NCBI RefSeq assembly: GCF_020623625.1
Contig: NC_060202.1
Coordinates: 1,553,501 to 1,617,500, forward strand
Direction of reading: 5' to 3'
Source: Saccharomycodes ludwigii
Taxonomy: Eukaryota; Ascomycota; Saccharomycetes; Saccharomycodales; Saccharomycodaceae
Length of the DNA stretch: 64,000 nt
Shown here piece by piece: positions 58,498 through 64,000 of this stretch (within the stretch, counting starts at the first letter, position 1; every line of letters starts with the position of its first letter). The notes under the pieces were generated by a model. It was not told where the DNA came from and did no database searches. It was given only the letters and a program-made list of their open reading frames with translations. Both the position numbers and the translations under genes were made by a program.

Positions 58498-61272
58498 ATG
58501 GCAAACAATAACATTACAACTTTGTCGGAAGAAACTACCAGTTCAACTGCTACGTCCGCAAATAATATTGAGTATCCCAGTAATGACCAATTTACCACGG
58601 AATCACCTTTGACTTTTTCTTCCACTACTTTACCTAACTTAGCTACCAGCTCTGTATCGACTTCCCAATACATTGCAGACTTATCATCTCCTTCAACTGA
58701 TATCAGCAGCACCAATGCTATTTTTACTGATATTGCTGTAGCTGATGATAGTAGCAGTAGTAGTAGTATTACCAGTAGCAGCAGCAGTAGTAGTAGTATT
58801 ACCAGTAGCAGCAGCAGCGATAGTACTAGTATTACTAGCAGCAGTGATAGTACTAGTAGTGCTAGTATTACCAGTAGTAGTAGTATTACCAGTAGTAGCA
58901 GTATTACCAGTAGTAGTAGTAGCAGCAGTATTACTAGTATTAGCAGTAGTAGTATTACTACCAGTAGTATTATTATCAGTAGCAGTAGCAGTAGCAGTAG
59001 CAGTAGCAGCGACATAGTTGATTTTACTAGTGAAATTAATAGTTCTGGTAGCAATACAATTGATAGTGTTACTGAACTTGACAATACTATTAGTAACAGT
59101 ATTATTAGTAGTAGCAGCAGCAGCAGTAGTAGTAGTAACAGTATTAATACTAGTCCCATTATTAGTAACGACGCAAGCAGTATCATTATTACTAGTAGTG
59201 ATAGTAGTAATATTATTACTGGAAATGGTGACAACAGCTGGAGTCGTATGAGTAGTAGCAGCGATATGAATGCCAATAGTCTAACCAATAGTATTACGAT
59301 AATATTACCGTCACCGATACCAACTTCAACCTCATTAGCCGATAGTTATAGTGACGAAATCCTGTCCACAAGTATTACCAATGTAATTACAACAGCTAGC
59401 TTTTCTACTTATAACGATTATTGGTCTGCTGCCAACCCAACAAGTAGCACTTTATTATTGTGGTCTAGTAGTACGCCCCAAAGTATTAGTGCTAGCACCA
59501 TTGATACTACTGCTATTAACATTGGTAGTAGTAGTAGCATTAATAGTATTAACAGTGGTGCTGGTGTTACTGACGTTAGTGACAGTAGCAGTATTAGTAG
59601 TACCAATAGCCCTACTAGCAGCAGCATAATACCTTACAATACCCTAGCGAGTAGCAATACTGATGATTTCTGGTATGTGTCAGAAGTTTCATCTAGCTCA
59701 GTTTCATATGTTTCCCCTACAAGCATGAGTAATAGTAATAATGAGTTAATAAATACGATACCAAGTAATTCTATAAATTATGCCACTTCTTTTTTGCCTT
59801 CTAGTAGTAATATTATTGATAGCAGTAGTGGAAGCATAAATAACATTATCAGCAGCAGCAGCAGCGGCAGTGGAAGTATTAGTGATAATATCGATAGTGA
59901 TATAGGTAATGTTATTACGAGCAGCAGCATCGCTAATGATAATAGTACTAGCACTATTTTGACAAATATACCATATAGCAGCTCTTTAGTTTCACAACAA
60001 CAAGAGTCGTCCTTTCCTTCAATAGAACAGCCAACTATTATTACCACTCAATTATTCAAAACAAATAATAATAGCACTAGAAGCACGAGCAGCAGTGTTA
60101 TTACCACATCTTCCACCCAAAGTGCTTCATTTTCTTCTCTATCATTAGATTCTATATTAAATTCAGATATATGGCTGGGTCTCACCTATAGTAATAGCAC
60201 TACTACTTATTACTCCGATGAAATTTATACAGAAACAAGTACTCAATACATCACATATGATAACGTTAGTACCAGCACGGATTATAAAAGTACATTGTCT
60301 CCTTTTTCCACCGTTGTCAGCAATATAACTACATTGGATTCTTTTGATTCTAGCACTAGTACTACGGAATATTTGTCTCCCGCAGTTGTTTATGTTACTA
60401 CGACTATTGATCCAGATACAACTATAGAGCAAACAAGTTCAATAATAGTAACGGCATCTTCCCTTTCTACCAAGGCTATTAGTGCTAGCACGTTTTACTT
60501 ACAAGTTTATGAAATTACCGCAAGTTCATCAACATTTACAGTTTCATATAACGAAACCGCTAAACCAAAACAAGCTACCATAACTACGGACAACACATAT
60601 TACAACGAATATTTAAAGGGACAGCAAGTACCGATTACTGGCGGATCATCTAATTCTAATAACAAAGGAACTATTATTGGGAGCGTTGTGGGAAGTGTTT
60701 TGGGTACATTTCTTTTGATATCCGTTGGCTTTATCTTAATTATGTACTTGAAGAAAAAACAAAGAAAACAAAATGAGAATATTGATACTACCCTAAATAA
60801 CTCTAGCAGAGTATCTCCCTTTTATGACGACAAAGAAAAAAATTTGGTAACGAATGCCCAAGGGTTGCACAAAAATTCCAACAACGATAGGATAAGAACT
60901 AATGGAAGATTTACTCATAAGCTAGGTACAAAGGTTACTCCAGCAAGTGTTTTCAGGTCGATACCTGAAGAGGAGATAGAAACAGATAATGAAAAGGAAG
61001 GTAACCCATTTAGCGATGAGTTTGATTTTAGTAATAGAATTAAAAAACAACAAGAGAATGCTTTACATGGTAATTATGATACTACCGCAGATATCACCGA
61101 CAATACCCATAAATCCTATAGAGATTCTGGTGTAACTTCTATTGACACTGGAAATGCAGAGGATAATCAGACCACTGCCAGCAGTTTAGATATAAGCAAT
61201 ATGAGCGAGGGTACTTCTCTACATCCTGGTAGCAGGCCAGCTAGTAAGGCTATTTTTAAAGAACTGATTTAA
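58498..61272 (+). CDS. TDA7: Ser-rich single-pass membrane protein Tda7
   Basis: Tda7 is a vacuolar-membrane-located yeast protein of unclear role. The 924-residue product (636 in yeast) begins without an obvious signal peptide. About 700 residues are rich in Ser/Thr/Ile/Asn. A juxtamembrane region (FYLQVYEITASSSTFTVSYN) and one membrane segment at about residues 720-748 (GTIIGSVVGSVLGTFLLIS) are followed by a basic stop-transfer KKKQRKQ. The cytoplasmic tail has GNPFSDEFDFSNR and ends KAIFKELI. The membrane segment, NPFS(D/N)EF(D/N)F motif and hydrophobic end match yeast Tda7, and the gene sits beside MRPL22 as YNL176C does. The extra length is Ser-tract expansion. Confidence 0.9.
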   Translation: MANNNITTLSEETTSSTATSANNIEYPSNDQFTTESPLTFSSTTLPNLATSSVSTSQYIADLSSPSTDISSTNAIFTDIAVADDSSSSSSITSSSSSSSSITSSSSSDSTSITSSSDSTSSASITSSSSITSSSSITSSSSSSSITSISSSSITTSSIIISSSSSSSSSSSDIVDFTSEINSSGSNTIDSVTELDNTISNSIISSSSSSSSSSNSINTSPIISNDASSIIITSSDSSNIITGNGDNSWSRMSSSSDMNANSLTNSITIILPSPIPTSTSLADSYSDEILSTSITNVITTASFSTYNDYWSAANPTSSTLLLWSSSTPQSISASTIDTTAINIGSSSSINSINSGAGVTDVSDSSSISSTNSPTSSSIIPYNTLASSNTDDFWYVSEVSSSSVSYVSPTSMSNSNNELINTIPSNSINYATSFLPSSSNIIDSSSGSINNIISSSSSGSGSISDNIDSDIGNVITSSSIANDNSTSTILTNIPYSSSLVSQQQESSFPSIEQPTIITTQLFKTNNNSTRSTSSSVITTSSTQSASFSSLSLDSILNSDIWLGLTYSNSTTTYYSDEIYTETSTQYITYDNVSTSTDYKSTLSPFSTVVSNITTLDSFDSSTSTTEYLSPAVVYVTTTIDPDTTIEQTSSIIVTASSLSTKAISASTFYLQVYEITASSSTFTVSYNETAKPKQATITTDNTYYNEYLKGQQVPITGGSSNSNNKGTIIGSVVGSVLGTFLLISVGFILIMYLKKKQRKQNENIDTTLNNSSRVSPFYDDKEKNLVTNAQGLHKNSNNDRIRTNGRFTHKLGTKVTPASVFRSIPEEEIETDNEKEGNPFSDEFDFSNRIKKQQENALHGNYDTTADITDNTHKSYRDSGVTSIDTGNAEDNQTTASSLDISNMSEGTSLHPGSRPASKAIFKELI
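58747..59011 (+). repeat. AGY/ATT codon tract in TDA7
   Basis: About 265 bp composed almost only of AGT, AGC, ATT and ACC/ACT codons, giving Ser runs broken by Ile-Thr. Similar shorter tracts follow (59101-59140, 59520-59625). Both strands stay open in several frames because of the trinucleotide bias, creating Leu- and Val-rich false ORFs. Confidence 0.85.
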
Positions 61273-61721
61273 TCTAACATATATATTAACTATTATTTAT
61301 GTTTTTTAATATTTTTAGGGAAACGCTTTAATTTTTAATTTGTGCCGTTTCATATTTGAAATGGTTTTTGTATTTTATTTATATAATTTATTTGTATCGT
61401 CTATAATATTTTGATGTTGGAATGCTTTTTTTACTTTCCTGTTTTATATTAACAGTAAGCTAAATATGCATAAATAGTGTGAATGCCAATTTCAGATTTG
61501 CACAAATAAGTCTATTTTTAGTTTTGCCTATAATGAATCATAACTTTTTGTAATTATTAAAGTTACTTTAGCTGTAAAGTCTTAAAAGATGAGGAAAGAA
61601 TGGAAAGTAACGATCCATAATGGTGCGTTGCATGGATATAGTAAAATGTGTTTGTCTACGAATATTACTAAGAACCTTATTATTTTTTTCCTGTAAAAAA
61701 AATTTTTTTTAACTAAAAGAA

Positions 61722-61756
<35 letters not shown>

Positions 61757-61918
61757 TCTTTTCAATTAAAATTTAATCAAGTTCCGCTTTAATTTTTTTT
61801 TTTTTTTTTTTCTCTCTCTTTACTCTTTATTCTTTCCTCTAACAATAGGAAACCTCTCTACCATCAACTGTCATTTAAAATTTTTAAAAAAAAAGGCATA
61901 TTAAAAACACACACGGAC
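61273..61918. other. TDA7-MRPL22 intergenic region
   Basis: About 650 bp with an A run (61725-61754) and a T run (61793-61811). No gene is seen. Confidence 0.4.
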
Positions 61919-62845
61919 ATGTTAAGATTGTTTTTTAATAGGGGCTTCAAAACATATATACCATTGCGTAATAGTGCCAGCAGTGGTAGTATTTTTGGTA
62001 GTTTAACCAAAGAAGTTGATCCAACTGCAACTTCCAAATTAACGGAACGTTTAACGTTACAAAATGCTGGAAGTGGGAAAAACAACGATGATAAGGAAGA
62101 TATTGCAGAAAAAGTAAAACAAGAATTAAAATTGGGAGAGGATAAAAAATTTCAAGACTTTGTAGTTGCTCAACAACTTGCAAATTCCACTAAAGGTCGT
62201 CCGTTGCTACCTTCAAAACCATCTGCCGCAACACTATTGAGTCCACTCAAACAAAAATTGTATGAGTTAAATTGTGAAATCAATGATGGCTTTTACAAAA
62301 AAAATACGGAAATTAGCTACAATAACAATGTTTATAAATTAAGATTGACCCGCCAGGAGTTAAACGCATTAGAACCTAGTGTTTATGTGAAATCCTTGAG
62401 AATCAAATCTTCTATGCGCAAGGCTACTGAATTTCTAAGATTATTCGTCGACAAAAAGACACCAGAGGAAAAAATTAATGTTAAAACCGCAATTACACAA
62501 TGCCATTTCAGCGACAAGAAATTAGCTCGTGATGTAGCTTCTATTTTGACTAAAGGTTTAAAAGATGGTGAAAAATTGGGAATTAATCCAGATGATCTAT
62601 ATATTGATCAAATTTGGTGTGGCAGTGATGGGAAATGGTCGAAGAGAGTTGAATTTAAGGGCAGGGGTAGAGTTGGTGTTATTCAACATAGATATATCCA
62701 TATCAGAGCCATATTAAAAAGCAAAAGCGTCACCTTAAAGAGATTAATTGCTGAGAATAAGGAAAAATTAGATTCTAAAAAACCATGGATACAATTGGGA
62801 GATAAAAAAATAAGAGGTGTGCCCGGCTCAGCTTTTAAATGGTAA
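61919..62845 (+). CDS. MRPL22: Mitochondrial large-subunit ribosomal protein uL22m
   Basis: Mrpl22 lines the exit tunnel of the mitochondrial ribosome. The 308-residue product compares with 309 in yeast. The N-terminus (MLRLFFNRGFKTYIPLRNSA) looks like a mitochondrial targeting sequence. The L22 domain covers about residues 140-290, with LEPSVYVKSLRIKSSMRKAT, ITQCHFSDKKLARDV, LYIDQIWCGSDGKWSK and GRVGVIQHRYIHIRAILKSK. The C-terminus has KPWIQLGDKKIRG. It is collinear with YNL177C next to TDA7. This is the last gene of the conserved block; RPS3, its yeast neighbour, lies at the other end of the window. Confidence 0.93.
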   Translation: MLRLFFNRGFKTYIPLRNSASSGSIFGSLTKEVDPTATSKLTERLTLQNAGSGKNNDDKEDIAEKVKQELKLGEDKKFQDFVVAQQLANSTKGRPLLPSKPSAATLLSPLKQKLYELNCEINDGFYKKNTEISYNNNVYKLRLTRQELNALEPSVYVKSLRIKSSMRKATEFLRLFVDKKTPEEKINVKTAITQCHFSDKKLARDVASILTKGLKDGEKLGINPDDLYIDQIWCGSDGKWSKRVEFKGRGRVGVIQHRYIHIRAILKSKSVTLKRLIAENKEKLDSKKPWIQLGDKKIRGVPGSAFKW

Positions 62846-63054
62846 AATATGATTTTCTAAATATTATATGATGTGATTCATCAAATTTGAAAAGGAAGGA
62901 AAAAAAAAAAAAAAAAAAAAAGTTTGACTTGTATATATCTATACATATATATAACAATAATAAATAAATTAAATATTATATATAACTAACTAAATAAATA
63001 AATAAATCTAAGAAAAAAGAAACGCATATGTTTTAAAAGGATATAAACTATAAG

Positions 63055-63696
63055 TTATGCTTTCTTACTAGTTTTTTTTGTGGTACCAGCATTAGCAGTA
63101 GCAGTAGCGGTACTTTCACCTTTGCTTTCCTTTTCTTGGGCCTTATCTTTTTGGTTTTGTTCTTTTTTTTCTTGAGCATAATACTCCTTTAATCTTAATT
63201 GGTAATCCCAATCAGTATACCAGATACCAGCTTGTAAACATAAAACACCAAAATATAACATAATAAGAATAATATTACTACTACCTATAATAGCTAAGCC
63301 TTGATTTTCACTGACTTCCCCCCAATTTCTAATAACACTACTTTCTAAACCGGTTCTGATATTAGTTAAGTATACGCAGAAGCCCATAACATACAAACCA
63401 AGGGAGATGTATTCAAAAGTTTGCATATCAGGATTTGGTTTATAAAGTCTAACAGCATGAGCCAAGCAACCAATGGCAGCAATGGTATAAAAAGTATAAT
63501 TAAAAGCTGGATGGCTATAGTACAGAGCTTGGTAGTGCCTTAAACTATTATCAAAGGTTGCTTGGGTGGCGTCTTTACTAAATAGAACATGTAAATCATA
63601 GGTGAAATTGTTGAAAAACATACCAATTATAAAAGTGGATGATGTTAGAATTAGGCCTGTGGCTATAGTACAAGTATCTTTATAAGTGAATCTCAT
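63055..63696 (-). CDS. SHR3: Amino acid permease chaperone Shr3
   Basis: Shr3 is an ER membrane chaperone that folds amino acid permeases and readies them for COPII packaging. An open frame extends upstream to a TTG at 63861, but the first ATG is at 63696 and gives 213 residues (210 in yeast). Four hydrophobic segments are visible, with the conserved FFNNFTYDLHVLFSKDATQA, RLYKPNPDMQTFEYISLGLY and NWGEVSENQGLAIIGSSNII. The C-terminal tail is hydrophilic and Lys-rich (YYAQEKKEQNQKDK, ending KKTSKKA), typical of the family. In yeast SHR3 is on chromosome IV (YDL212W), so it lies outside the conserved block. It is convergent with MRPL22. Confidence 0.95.
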   Translation of the reverse strand: MRFTYKDTCTIATGLILTSSTFIIGMFFNNFTYDLHVLFSKDATQATFDNSLRHYQALYYSHPAFNYTFYTIAAIGCLAHAVRLYKPNPDMQTFEYISLGLYVMGFCVYLTNIRTGLESSVIRNWGEVSENQGLAIIGSSNIILIMLYFGVLCLQAGIWYTDWDYQLRLKEYYAQEKKEQNQKDKAQEKESKGESTATATANAGTTKKTSKKA

Positions 63697-64000
63697 TATT
63701 CGATGGATGTTGTTGCTGGGGGAGGGGTTTAAAGAGGGGAGAGAAAGTTTCTTTGGCTTAATATTAAAAATTGTGGGTAACAAGTTAATAAGTGGAAGAT
63801 AAAATGAAGTAAAAAGAGAGCTTTTACAAAGGAAAGGAAAGAGAAAGAGAAGGAAAAACAAAAAGAAAAAAAAAGTAAAAATTTATCGTTTTTATTTCCC
63901 TTTTCCGTTTGCTTGCTTTGTTTGTTATAGTATAAAAGTATCTAGTCCGATTGAATACCGGACAATACACTTTATATACCAGCCATTATTATTCCTTTTT
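63697..64000. promoter_or_regulatory. SHR3 upstream region
   Basis: About 300 bp, purine-rich on the + strand near the start, with a TATATA-like word near 63973-63979. The window ends here and no other gene is seen. Confidence 0.4.

Noticed and set aside
58428-59288. 286-codon Leu-rich antisense ORF opposite TDA7
   Set aside because: It arises from AGT/AGC/ATT codon tracts, which read as Leu/Ile codons in reverse. The sense protein has a clear orthologue.
63697-63861. N-terminal extension of SHR3 to a TTG
   Set aside because: The extension has no ATG, is absent from the family, and the ATG at 63696 gives the expected length.
1-64000. tRNA genes
   Set aside because: Scanning for the B-box pattern GGTTCRANYCC and its complement gave no hit with a matching A box or cloverleaf.

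Overview
This window is nuclear DNA from a budding yeast of the Saccharomycetaceae/Saccharomycodaceae type. It is strongly A+T-rich, and most intergenic regions carry T or A runs of 15 to 39 nt. Genes are almost all intronless, the one clear intron has canonical yeast signals (GTATGT, TACTAAC, CAG), and nearly every protein has a recognisable Saccharomyces cerevisiae counterpart. Gene order points to a lineage that never underwent the yeast whole-genome duplication. From YGP1/SPS100 to MRPL22 the genes interleave two duplicated S. cerevisiae tracks, YNL160W-YNL177C (chromosome XIV) and YHR139C-YHR146W (chromosome VIII), with order and orientation kept in both. A Saccharomycodes-like species would fit, but the species cannot be fixed from sequence alone.

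Layout: 1-2268 holds the start of OST3 (cut by the window edge) and RPS3. 3381-7813 holds the YGP1/SPS100-type glycoprotein and a YHR140W-type FAR-17a/AIG1 membrane protein, separated by 2.7 kb with no gene. 8207-11909 is a decayed hAT DNA transposon with a coding minisatellite. 12217-24290 holds CBK1, intron-containing RPL42, CHS7, a small zinc-ribbon protein, EFL1 and IBD2. 25705-31436 holds DSE2, a YNL165W-like gene, BNI5, RPC10 and an unrecognised 208-residue gene. 32171-38720 holds SKO1, FMP41, DCD1 and PSD1. 38926-51133 holds APC1, a very large MDG1/CRP1 homologue and NOP13. 52415-56096 holds ARO9 and MEP2. 58498-63696 holds TDA7, MRPL22 and SHR3.

Shared functions: several genes act in budding and cell separation. 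These are CBK1 (RAM kinase that activates Ace2), DSE2 (an Ace2-regulated daughter gene in S. cerevisiae, here with a cluster of Ace2/Swi5-type CCAGC sites upstream), CHS7 (chitin synthase export), BNI5 (septins) and IBD2 (mitotic checkpoint). Others serve translation (RPS3, RPL42, EFL1, NOP13, MRPL22). A nitrogen group (ARO9, MEP2, SHR3) lies at the right end, and MEP2 has GATAAG sites upstream. The closest things to novelty are the interleaved synteny with one implied block inversion, the 36-bp in-frame repeat in the hAT transposase, the repeat-expanded MDG1/CRP1 protein, the Ace2-site cluster, and the unassigned gene between RPC10 and SKO1. No CRISPR, virus-like element, tRNA, rRNA or centromere was recognised.
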